Below are positions 6,201 to 13,021 of a DNA stretch of 17,155 nucleotides, one piece after another. Position numbers and translations under genes: made by a program. The first letter of the stretch is position 1; every line of letters begins with the position of its first letter. This DNA is from an uncultured Christensenella sp. (lineage in GTDB: Bacteria; Bacillota; Clostridia; Christensenellales; Borkfalkiaceae). The notes below the pieces were generated by a model, which worked only from the letters and a program-made list of their open reading frames with translations, was not told the origin of the DNA and did no database searches. The stretch covers positions 1 to 17,155 of the forward strand of contig CAJUHC010000029.1 of assembly GCA_910586345.1 (NCBI GenBank), read 5' to 3'.

Positions 6201-8276
6201 TCAGCGGCCTCCCTCGGTTTCGGGCTTGAAGTTTACTTTATCGATAAACCCGTCCACCTTATTGAAGTTCGCGTTTTCCGCAAGAAATTCCTTTCTGCCG
6301 TCGACCTTGTCGCCCATAAGCATTTCAATCATATTAGCCGCTTCCGCAACGTCGTCGATTGTTACCTGAATAAGATTTCTCGTCGCGGGGTTCATAGTCG
6401 TGTCCCAAAGCTGGTCCGCGGACATTTCTCCGAGACCTTTGTAACGCTGTATCTGATAACCCTTACCGACTTTTTTGATTTTTTCATCGAGTTCTTTGTC
6501 GTCGTACGCGTATTCGACGACTTCTTTTTTGTATACCTTATATAAAGGAGGCATACCAATATAAACACAGCCCGCGTTGACCAAATCGCGCATATACTTA
6601 AAGAAGAACGTTAAAAGTATACAGCGGATATGCATACCGTCCTGGTCGGCGTCGGAAAGTATAATTACTTTTTTATATTTGGACTTTTCGACGTCGAAAG
6701 AACGGTTAAACCCTGCGCCTATAGCGGAAACGAGAGTTTTGATTTCCTCGTTCTGCAAAGCCTGCAAAGCCGTTTTTTTCTGAACGTTCAAAGGTTTTCC
6801 GCGCAAAGGCAGAATAGACTGATACTGTCTTAAGCGCGCCTGTTTCGCCGTACCTCCCGCGCTGTCGCCCTCAACGATAAACAGCTCGTTCATTTCAGGA
6901 TTCCTGCCGGAACACGGCGCAAGCTTACCGATTAAATTCAAACCGTCGTTGTCCGAAGCCGCCTTTGCGACGTCCCTTTCGGCGCGGTGCTTTATTCTGT
7001 CGTCAGCCGCGAACTTTGCTTTTTTCGCAATTTCGTCGAAAACCGCTTTGTTGCTTTTTACCGATATTAACTGCGTCAATCCCTCTACGACGGCTTGCTC
7101 TACCGGCAATTTTACTTCGGGGTTTCCGAGTTTCGTTTTGGTCTGACCCTCGAACTCGACACCCGTCATTTTGACCGTAAGAACGGCGGTCAGCCCCTCT
7201 TTTATGTCGTCGGCGATAAACGGCGCTTCCTTTGCCCTTAATATTCCGTTGCTTTTGGAATAGTCGTTGATTACCTTTAAAAGCCCGTTATGAAATCCCG
7301 TTTCGTGATAACCGCCCTCGACGGTCGAAATATTATTGACGAAAGAAAACAGACTTTCCGAATCGTCCTTTGTATGGCAGAGCGCAAACTCGATTTTTAT
7401 TTTTCCCTTGGGCGCGCCCTTCAACTGAATATCCTTAACCGCGGAGCAGGACAGAGGTTCCGCGTACAGCGGAGCGCGGTCGCCGTTAAGGTATTTAACG
7501 AAATCTATAAGCCCTCCCTCGTATCTGAAAGTAACCTTATCTCTCGGCGGGAGCGGCTGTAAAATTTTGCTAGGTTCGTCCCCGAAACCGTCGTCCGCTT
7601 CAACTTCACGGTATAATTCGCGCTCGTCGATTAAATTTATTTTAAGTCCCTTATTTAAAAACGCAAGTTCCTTAAGGCGCTTGAACACGGTATCGTAATT
7701 CCACTCGACCGTTTCGAAAACTTCTTTATCGGGCATAAACCGCACGAAAGTTCCCTTTTTACCCGTCCTTTCGCCCGTATTTTCGATAGGTCCGTCCGCA
7801 ACTCCGCACAGCCATTTTTTTCTTTCGACGTCATAACGGCTCGAAAAACTCATTTTATAAACCGTACCGCGGTAAACTTCGACTTTAAGCCACTCGGAAA
7901 GCGCGTTCGTAACCGACGCCCCGACGCCGTGAAGTCCGCCCGAAAAAGCATAATTCTCCGTATCGAATTTTCCGCCCGCGTGGAGTTTGGTAAAAATCAC
8001 TTCGACGCCGCTCATTTTCGCTTTAGTGTTTACGTCGGTCGGCATACCTCTGCCGTTGTCCTCGACCGAAGCCGAACCGTCGCGCCATATTTTTACGGTG
8101 ATTTCGTCGGCGTAGCCGTTAGCCGCCTCGTCCACCGCGTTGTCGACTATCTCCCAAAGAACGTGGTGAAGTCCTTTTACTCCCGTCGAACCGATATACA
8201 TACCGGGACGCATACGCACCGCTTCGAGTCCTTCGAGAATTTTTAAGTCGTCTGCATTATAACTTTTTTCCGACAT
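6201..8276 (-). CDS. parE: Type IIA topoisomerase subunit B (topoisomerase IV ParE-like)
   Basis: This 691-aa protein is the ATPase subunit that partners the downstream A subunit. The GHKL ATPase has the general base Glu42 and Mg-binding Asn46 (W-E-I-V-D-N-A-V-D-E), D-N-G-R-G-M-P (73-79) and the lid G-G-L-H-G-V-G (113-119). The transducer K-loop is G-Q-T-K-T-K-L-G-N (Gln378, Lys380). The TOPRIM domain has E-G-D-S-A-G-G (from Glu469) and the metal triad D-A-D-Q-D-G (542-547), where most relatives have a small or acidic residue in place of Gln545. The C-terminal segment matches family sequence (Q-R-Y-K-G-L-G-E-M). Length is intermediate between the usual ParE (about 640) and long GyrB (about 800); it lacks the gammaproteobacterial GyrB insert. 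The ATG has AAGGGA upstream; the promoter is at 8341-8369 and gives a leader of about 58 nt. Confidence 0.88.
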   Translation of the reverse strand: MSEKSYNADDLKILEGLEAVRMRPGMYIGSTGVKGLHHVLWEIVDNAVDEAANGYADEITVKIWRDGSASVEDNGRGMPTDVNTKAKMSGVEVIFTKLHAGGKFDTENYAFSGGLHGVGASVTNALSEWLKVEVYRGTVYKMSFSSRYDVERKKWLCGVADGPIENTGERTGKKGTFVRFMPDKEVFETVEWNYDTVFKRLKELAFLNKGLKINLIDERELYREVEADDGFGDEPSKILQPLPPRDKVTFRYEGGLIDFVKYLNGDRAPLYAEPLSCSAVKDIQLKGAPKGKIKIEFALCHTKDDSESLFSFVNNISTVEGGYHETGFHNGLLKVINDYSKSNGILRAKEAPFIADDIKEGLTAVLTVKMTGVEFEGQTKTKLGNPEVKLPVEQAVVEGLTQLISVKSNKAVFDEIAKKAKFAADDRIKHRAERDVAKAASDNDGLNLIGKLAPCSGRNPEMNELFIVEGDSAGGTAKQARLRQYQSILPLRGKPLNVQKKTALQALQNEEIKTLVSAIGAGFNRSFDVEKSKYKKVIILSDADQDGMHIRCILLTFFFKYMRDLVNAGCVYIGMPPLYKVYKKEVVEYAYDDKELDEKIKKVGKGYQIQRYKGLGEMSADQLWDTTMNPATRNLIQVTIDDVAEAANMIEMLMGDKVDGRKEFLAENANFNKVDGFIDKVNFKPETEGGR

Positions 8277-8340
8277 CTTTATTTCCCTTAGTTAAAGTTT
8301 CAGATTAAAAAATCTATATGTTGTATATGTACACGTGTAA

Positions 8341-8369
8341 ATTATACCACTTCTTGTAAAAAATGTAAA
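8341..8369 (-). promoter_or_regulatory. Promoter of the parE-parC-mscS operon
   Basis: Minus strand: TTTACA (8364-8369), 17-bp spacer, TATAAT (8341-8346). A perfect palindrome TACACGTGTA (8330-8339) covers the predicted start site and may be a regulatory site. Confidence 0.7.
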
Positions 8370-8433
8370 GCGCAAGCCGAAATTTTTTTACTTCGTCATT
8401 TGCTACGCATTTAGCGATTTGTCATATAAATAA

Positions 8434-8462
8434 TTGACAAAGTTATAAATACGTGTTAAAAT
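8434..8462 (+). promoter_or_regulatory. Promoter of the GNAT-like gene
   Basis: TTGACA (8434-8439), 17-bp spacer, TAAAAT (8457-8462); predicted start near 8469, 40 nt before the ATG. Divergent from the parE promoter, with about 65 bp between the two -35 boxes. Confidence 0.7.
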
Positions 8463-8507
8463 ATATTATCATAAGCCAAAGTTTTTAAACCTTAAAGGCA
8501 ACAATAA

Positions 8508-9656
8508 ATGATTACCGTTAAAGAAATATCATCAAAACGCGATAAAAAGAAGTTTTTTAAATTTCTTATAGACTTATATAAAGATAACGAATACGCTTGT
8601 CCGAACCTCTATATGGACGAATTCGCGGAGTTCGACCCCGCCGTAAACGACGCGTTCCGCTTTGCGGACTGCAAAATGTTTCTGGCTTATAAAGACGGTA
8701 AAATCGCGGGACGCATCGCGGGCATATGGCACCGCGGAGCGAACGAAAAATCGGGGCTCAAACAGCTCAGATTCACCCGTTTCGACGTTATCGACGATTT
8801 CGAAGTTACGAAAGCTCTGTTCGCCGAACTTTTCAAATGGGCGGAACAGCTCGGTATGGACGAGATTATCGGACCTATCAGTTTTTCCGACTTAAACGAA
8901 GAAGGTATGCTTATCGCGGGCTTCGACAAACCGAGCACGTACATAGAGATTTACAATTATCCCTATTACGTCGAGCATATGGAAAAGCTCGGAGCTTACA
9001 AAGTCGTTGACTGGAACTGTTTCCGTATTACCGTTCCCGACAAAATCGACGAAAGACTTCAAAGACTCAGCGACGCTATCGCCAAAAGAAACGGTTACAC
9101 GATACTCGACGTGGCATATCTTTACAAACACGACAGAAAGAAATTAAACGGATACATAATGCAGTGCCTCGATATTCTCGACGAGGCTTACGCTCCGCTT
9201 TACGGCACGACCCCGCTCAACGATAAGCAGAAAAAACGCGAAATGGCTTCCATATATATGGTGCTTATCCCCGAGTTTTCCACTCTCGTTTTAAAGGACG
9301 GCAAAGTTATAGCTTACGGGTTTATGATGCCTTCTATGTTCAACGTTCTGAGAAAGGCGCGCGGTTCGATTTTTCCTCGCGGATTGATACCTTATATAAA
9401 GGCTATGAAACATATCGAGGTTGCGGACCTGATGAGCATCGGCGTAACCAAGGAGCACAACAACCGCGGCGCGGCGGCTCTGATTATAACGAACTGCTTA
9501 AAAGGACTTATCGAACACGGTGTAAAATTCACCGAAACGGGACCAATGCTCGAAACCAACAGACGTATTCAGAATCTTTGGAGCAATTTCGAATACGACG
9601 CGTCGAAACGCAGACGTTGCTGGGGTTTACAAGTTAAACCTAAACCTTACGTTTAA
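8508..9656 (+). CDS. Tandem GNAT-fold acyltransferase-like protein
   Basis: This 382-aa soluble protein is built from two GNAT-like halves. The N-terminal half (about 1-165) carries the phrase G-P-I-S-F-S-D-L-N-E-E-G-M-L-I (122-136) followed by Y-N-Y-P-Y-Y. The C-terminal half (about 190-375) carries a cofactor-loop-like N-N-R-G-A-A-A (318-324) and the closing N-x-x-I-Q-N-L-W-S-N-F-E segment. This two-domain layout matches a widespread uncharacterised family of acyl-CoA N-acyltransferase-fold proteins; I think of the BcerS-like InterPro grouping but am unsure. Substrate is unknown. Start: the ATG at 8508 has AAAGG nine bases upstream and a good promoter. The last eight codons (ending K-P-K-P-Y-V) are the first copy of the 67-bp tandem repeat that follows. 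The gene is monocistronic and reads towards the terminator at 9929-9955. Confidence 0.75.
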   Translation: MITVKEISSKRDKKKFFKFLIDLYKDNEYACPNLYMDEFAEFDPAVNDAFRFADCKMFLAYKDGKIAGRIAGIWHRGANEKSGLKQLRFTRFDVIDDFEVTKALFAELFKWAEQLGMDEIIGPISFSDLNEEGMLIAGFDKPSTYIEIYNYPYYVEHMEKLGAYKVVDWNCFRITVPDKIDERLQRLSDAIAKRNGYTILDVAYLYKHDRKKLNGYIMQCLDILDEAYAPLYGTTPLNDKQKKREMASIYMVLIPEFSTLVLKDGKVIAYGFMMPSMFNVLRKARGSIFPRGLIPYIKAMKHIEVADLMSIGVTKEHNNRGAAALIITNCLKGLIEHGVKFTETGPMLETNRRIQNLWSNFEYDASKRRRCWGLQVKPKPYV

Positions 9657-9920
9657 TCGGTGTATCTTAATTGCAATAGTAATAAAACCAACTTACAGCA
9701 AATCAAACTTAAACCTTACGTTGACGGTGTATCTTAATTGCAATAACAATAAAACCAACTTACCGCAAGTCAAACTTAAACCTTACGTTGACGGTGTATC
9801 TTAATTGCAATAACAATAAAACCAACTTACCGCAAGTCAAACTTAAACCTTACGTTGACGGTGTATCTTAATTGCAACTGCGGCAAACAAACTTTTCACT
9901 AATCAAACTTAAACCTTACG
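9630..9920. repeat. 67-bp tandem repeat array derived from the 3' end of the GNAT-like gene
   Basis: The anchor AAACCTTACGT occurs five times, at 9642, 9711, 9778, 9845 and 9911, giving spacings of 69, 67, 67 and 66 bp. Units 9711-9777 and 9778-9844 are identical over all 67 bases. The first unit differs at a few sites plus 2 extra bases. The fourth is diverged in its middle, and the fifth is a fragment running into the terminator. Homology reaches back into the coding sequence to about 9630, so the last codons and the stop of the GNAT gene lie in unit 1. Each full unit carries the 8-bp palindrome ATTGCAAT in its first part (lost as ATTGCAAC in unit 4). This stretch (9657-9957) contains no gene. 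Confidence 0.93.
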
Positions 9921-9928
9921 TAAAACTT

Positions 9929-9955
9929 AAAGCCGACGGCATAGCCGTCGGCTTT
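9929..9955. terminator. Shared terminator hairpin between the repeat array and the XRE gene
   Basis: AAAGCCGACGGC (9929-9940), loop ATA, GCCGTCGGCTTT (9944-9955): a perfect 12-bp stem. It starts 2 bases after the XRE stop on the minus strand, where the stem is followed by TTTAAGTTTT. On the plus strand the U tract is only TTT, so it suits the XRE transcript best but can also block the GNAT transcript. Confidence 0.8.
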
Positions 9956-9957
9956 CA

Positions 9958-10155
9958 CTAATCTTCTAACCCGAGCAGAAAATCTGTTGAAACTTCAAAT
10001 ATTTTACTCAATTCAATAATCACATCAATATTCGGCTGTAATTCCTCGCGTTCGTACTTTCCTACCGTACTTGCCGTAATAGAAAGTTTTTCTGCTAATT
10101 GCGATTGTGTCAACCCTGTTTCTATCCTCAGTAATTTTATTCTAATTCCGTACAT
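9958..10155 (-). CDS. XRE/Cro-family helix-turn-helix repressor
   Basis: This 65-aa protein is almost nothing but the lambda-repressor-like DNA-binding domain: helix 1 Y-G-I-R-I-K-L-L-R, helix 2 L-T-Q-S-Q-L-A-E-K-L, recognition helix I-T-A-S-T-V-G-K-Y-E-R, then P-N-I-D-V-I-I-E-L-S-K-I-F-E-V-S-T-D-F-L-L-G. It most likely binds as a dimer to the two 19-bp palindromes in the divergent intergenic region and represses both itself and the Cys-rich gene. The frame is open to a TTG at 10167, but the ATG at 10155 is chosen because GAGG lies about 6 bases before it and the TTG would overlap that site. The promoter's TATAAT (10172-10177) leaves a leader of only about 10 nt. Similar solo repressors occur in phages, integrative elements and toxin-antitoxin loci; no toxin is recognisable here. 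Confidence 0.9.
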   Translation of the reverse strand: MYGIRIKLLRIETGLTQSQLAEKLSITASTVGKYEREELQPNIDVIIELSKIFEVSTDFLLGLED

Positions 10156-10171
10156 TTTTAACCTCAAACAT

Positions 10172-10193
10172 ATTATAGTCCAAAATGGATTAT
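10172..10193 (-). promoter_or_regulatory. XRE gene promoter (-10) overlapped by operator O1
   Basis: TATAAT on the minus strand at 10172-10177 is the -10; no good -35 is found 16-18 bp upstream. O1 (10175-10193) is a 19-bp imperfect palindrome with core AGTCCA/TGGATT that matches O2 at 15 of 19 positions and covers part of the -10 and the spacer. Binding there would block the repressor's own promoter. Confidence 0.7.
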
Positions 10194-10198
10194 TTTAC

Positions 10199-10228
10199 TT
10201 GACAAAGTCCATAATGGACTTTTATAAT
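10199..10228 (+). promoter_or_regulatory. Consensus promoter of the Cys-rich gene with operator O2 filling its spacer
   Basis: -35 TTGACA (10199-10204) and -10 TATAAT (10223-10228) are both perfect, with an 18-bp spacer. Operator O2 (10204-10222) is a perfect palindrome: 9-bp arms AAAGTCCAT/ATGGACTTT around a central A. It occupies the entire spacer, so a bound repressor and RNA polymerase would exclude each other. Centre-to-centre distance to O1 is 29 bp. Confidence 0.85.
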
Positions 10229-10245
10229 ATTTGAGAGGTGAATTT

Positions 10246-10509
10246 ATGGAAGAATTAAAAATATGCAAGAATTGTAAACACTATAACCCCCACTATTATC
10301 GGGAGAGCTGCAACCTGAAAGAGACATACAGCGGACACTGCATAGGTTACAGAGTAAGACGTTTGGTAGCGGAAAATAAAACCTGCGACAAATGGGAACC
10401 CGATTTTAACAAGCAGGAAGAACGAAACGAAACTTTTAAAAATATTCTCCTGCAAGCGTCGAAACGAATTATGGATATAGCCGAAATTCTCAAAGCGGAA
10501 GAAGAATAA
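10246..10509 (+). CDS. Small Cys-rich, putative zinc-binding protein
   Basis: This 87-aa protein belongs to no family I can name with confidence. Five cysteines and nearby histidines sit in the first 50 residues: C-K-N-C-K-H-Y, then E-S-C-N-L, G-H-C-I-G-Y and C-D-K-W-E. They could form a metal-binding knuckle like those in many small phage and mobile-element proteins of Firmicutes. The C-terminal 35 residues are charged and predicted helical (E-E-R-N-E-T-F through the end). Start: ATG at 10246, because AGAGGTG lies immediately upstream (10234-10240). An in-frame TTG at 10231 would precede that site and is rejected. The promoter leaves a leader of about 11 nt. Expression should be controlled by the divergent XRE repressor through O2. 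The gene ends at the terminator at 10516-10542. Confidence 0.78.
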   Translation: MEELKICKNCKHYNPHYYRESCNLKETYSGHCIGYRVRRLVAENKTCDKWEPDFNKQEERNETFKNILLQASKRIMDIAEILKAEEE

Positions 10510-10515
10510 AAATAT

Positions 10516-10542
10516 ATCCCCGACCGACGGTCGGGGATTTTT
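10516..10542. terminator. Bidirectional intrinsic terminator
   Basis: ATCCCCGACC (10516-10525), loop GAC, GGTCGGGGAT (10529-10538), then TTTT on the plus strand and a T/A-rich stretch on the minus. It lies between the convergent Cys-rich gene (stop 10509) and the surface-protein gene (stop 10553). Confidence 0.92.
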
Positions 10543-10552
10543 GAATTACTGT

Positions 10553-12916
10553 TTATTTTTTCTTTTTGTTCGGTTTTTCGAGCTGGACGTCGACATCGCC
10601 TTTGTCCTTGGGTTTTACAAAGAACAGAACCACTACGCCGATAGCCGCAACGCCCGCGATTACGAGCAGAACAACCGAAGCCACGTTGTTTTTAAGCCAG
10701 TCGCTCTGACCCTTTAACGTCTTTGCGTTCTCCGTCGCCGCAATCGCAAGACTGCAGGTTACGGGGTCCGTGAGATACTGTTTATCCTTTACTTCCGCTC
10801 TCATATAATAATACGAATCTTCGTCCTGCGGAGTAAACGACGTTGAAGTATTGTTCCAGCCGTAGTCCTTATACTTTTCATAGTCCGCGTCGCCTTCGGA
10901 AACTTGGAGAATTTCCTCGAAGTATACGCGCGTTAAGGGATTTTCGAACAGTTCGTCCATCTTATCTATAAATTCCTGATAAGTGAACGTCGCGTTGTTG
11001 TTTTCCCTGTAATATTTCGCGCTGTCGAACACGAACAGTCTGTATTTAGTCGTATAGCTTCCCGAAATTCCGTTGATTTTGAACGAAGCCGAATTGTATA
11101 AAGTACCGACGTAAGCGGTGGTCTGCATACCGGGAACCTCTTCGAATTCAACACCCTTGTAACCTACGTCGAACGTGAACCAAGGGAGTTTATCGTAAAG
11201 ACCTTCTTTGTTCTTATCATCGAACATATTCCAGATGTCGGAAGCTTTGAACTCCTTCACTTCGCCGTTTTCGTCCAGATAATACATATCGTTGCCGGCA
11301 GCGTCCGTTGCGAATATCGTAAACGTGTACTTACCCTGCTTTGTAATATTGATTGAAAGGTTCGACGACGAAAGGTTCGTATTAGACTGTTTCGAATCGT
11401 GATAATAATAGATACTGAACTTCATATCCGAATAAGCCGTAACGTTATCCGAGAAAAGGCTTTCGGGCGAAGGCAGATACATATAACTCGAAGAGCCCGC
11501 GGACAGGTTCTTGGTAACTTCCGTTACTTTCGCCTGATACGCTTCTTTTATGCTCTCCCAATTATCGCCGTAGTTATAGGTTATTCCGCGCGAATCTTTC
11601 GCCACCGCGATAAAAGGAGATTTTTCGTCCTTATCGAGCGTCACGAGATATTCGTCGTTCATATACCAATCGAGATATACTTCCGAAGTTTCGCCGTTAG
11701 AGGACGAGTCCGTAAGTTTTAAATAAATTCTCGCAAGCATATCCGCAACCGGCTTATCTTTGTCGGGGTTGGGAATCATACTTCCGTCTTTATTTATATA
11801 AGACGCACCGAACGCGGTTCCTTCCAAATCAGCTTCCGTGGGCATATATTTTCCCTTATCCGCTTCGAGAAGAACGTCGTTCATCGATTTTGTTTCAAGA
11901 AATAAATCTTTATCGTTAAAGTCTGTTATTTTTTCGTCTTTATACTGATCGTAAGTTAACAGATAATAGTACAGCGTAGGCGTGGGAGGGGAATTACGGA
12001 GCACGTCGATTACGGTATATTCCAAATCGAGTTCGCCGTTGAGGTTGAGATAGCTGAACTCTTCGCCGAGACACAGAACGGGAGCCCTTTCGTCCTTTAC
12101 GGTATTCGAAGTAGAACTCGTGGTTTCGAAACTCTGACCGTTAAACGAGTAGAGAACCATTTCCGCATTTTTCGTTTCAGCGTCCTCTGCAAATTTCGCG
12201 GTGAATATAAGAGGATATACGGGACTTGTCGAAGAACCCGAATATCTTGCGAAGTTTCCGCCGACGTTTTCGAGTTTACCGTTTACTTCTCCGCCGTTTT
12301 CATTGCGTACCGTTATGTTGTATCCGCCCGTAAAATCTTCGGTATATTTGCCTTTGAATTCTAAATATATATTTCCCGCGTCGAGTTCGACCTTTTTATC
12401 TTCGTCTTTGAGTTCCGCTTCTTCGTCGGACGTTATCACAGCGTATACCTTACCTGCGGACGCAGGGAAAAACATTACGTAGTTTTTCGTCTTGCCGTCT
12501 TTGGTCTTGTTGTACTGCTGGGATTCGAAAGTTATCACGAACTTTTCAAACGCGGTATTTTTGAAACCGATTTCGAGACTGAACTGACCGTTGACGACAT
12601 TCGTCACGGCATCGTCGCCTTCGCCCGTCGTAACCTGTTCGAACCAGTTATAAGCGACGTTTCTTCTGTAAGAAATCACCGCGTCGTCGGAAGAAAGAGT
12701 AAAAGTCGAATAATATTTTGCGTCGTCGCCTTCGCCGACCGCCGCGCCTGCGACTTTCGCGTCGTCGGAAGCGTTAAATACGTTGGTTCCGCTTACCGTA
12801 ACCGTTCCCGCCGCCTCCGCCGTTCTGAAAGTGAAAATTCCGAAAAATACTGCAAGCGACAGCAGGCACACCGCCGCAAGCGTTATTATTGATAATCTGC
12901 GTTTAGTAAGTTTCAT
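10553..12916 (-). CDS. Large secreted, C-terminally membrane-anchored surface protein, unknown function
   Basis: This 787-aa protein has an N-terminal signal peptide (K-L-T-K-R-R, hydrophobic core about residues 8-26, likely cleavage after T-A-E-A-A near 36). The large extracellular part is rich in Asp, Thr, Ser and aromatic residues. One transmembrane helix (about 745-767) is followed by a 20-residue cytoplasmic tail ending K-K-K-K. Within the ectodomain, Y-T-F-T-I-F-A-T-D-A-A-G-N-D has the look of the last strand of a bacterial Ig-like/cadherin-like domain, and a similar D-E-R-A-P-V segment opens another. No enzymatic motif, sortase signal or repeat array is seen. It is probably an adhesin or envelope structural protein, but that is inference from architecture. 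The ATG at 12916 has GGAG nine bases upstream; a near-consensus promoter suggests high expression. It is monocistronic. Confidence 0.85.
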   Translation of the reverse strand: MKLTKRRLSIITLAAVCLLSLAVFFGIFTFRTAEAAGTVTVSGTNVFNASDDAKVAGAAVGEGDDAKYYSTFTLSSDDAVISYRRNVAYNWFEQVTTGEGDDAVTNVVNGQFSLEIGFKNTAFEKFVITFESQQYNKTKDGKTKNYVMFFPASAGKVYAVITSDEEAELKDEDKKVELDAGNIYLEFKGKYTEDFTGGYNITVRNENGGEVNGKLENVGGNFARYSGSSTSPVYPLIFTAKFAEDAETKNAEMVLYSFNGQSFETTSSTSNTVKDERAPVLCLGEEFSYLNLNGELDLEYTVIDVLRNSPPTPTLYYYLLTYDQYKDEKITDFNDKDLFLETKSMNDVLLEADKGKYMPTEADLEGTAFGASYINKDGSMIPNPDKDKPVADMLARIYLKLTDSSSNGETSEVYLDWYMNDEYLVTLDKDEKSPFIAVAKDSRGITYNYGDNWESIKEAYQAKVTEVTKNLSAGSSSYMYLPSPESLFSDNVTAYSDMKFSIYYYHDSKQSNTNLSSSNLSINITKQGKYTFTIFATDAAGNDMYYLDENGEVKEFKASDIWNMFDDKNKEGLYDKLPWFTFDVGYKGVEFEEVPGMQTTAYVGTLYNSASFKINGISGSYTTKYRLFVFDSAKYYRENNNATFTYQEFIDKMDELFENPLTRVYFEEILQVSEGDADYEKYKDYGWNNTSTSFTPQDEDSYYYMRAEVKDKQYLTDPVTCSLAIAATENAKTLKGQSDWLKNNVASVVLLVIAGVAAIGVVVLFFVKPKDKGDVDVQLEKPNKKKK

Positions 12917-12954
12917 ATTTATTTACTCCGAAATAGTAACCCAAAGTCTAACTT

Positions 12955-12983
12955 ATTTTACTATAATAAAAAGCCGTTGTCAA
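12955..12983 (-). promoter_or_regulatory. Strong promoter of the surface-protein gene
   Basis: Minus strand: TTGACA (12978-12983), 17-bp spacer, TAAAAT (12955-12960); start near 12948 gives a leader of about 32 nt. Confidence 0.75.
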
Positions 12984-13021
12984 ACGCTTTTGTTTTACGC
13001 ACGGCAAAAGTTGAAGTTTTT

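Noticed and set aside
9711..9910. Promoter-like TTGACG in each repeat unit
   Set aside because: The matching -10 region (TAACAA at 17 bp) is too poor, and unit 1 lacks the TTGACG.
9630..9920. Possible CRISPR array
   Set aside because: The spacing is regular but the whole 67-bp unit is conserved, including what would be the spacer, and there are no cas genes nearby. It is an ordinary tandem repeat.
12984..13021. Terminator of the pseudouridine synthase gene (CTTTTG/CAAAAG stem)
   Set aside because: A 6-bp A/T-rich stem with a 12-nt loop and no U tract in the needed direction.
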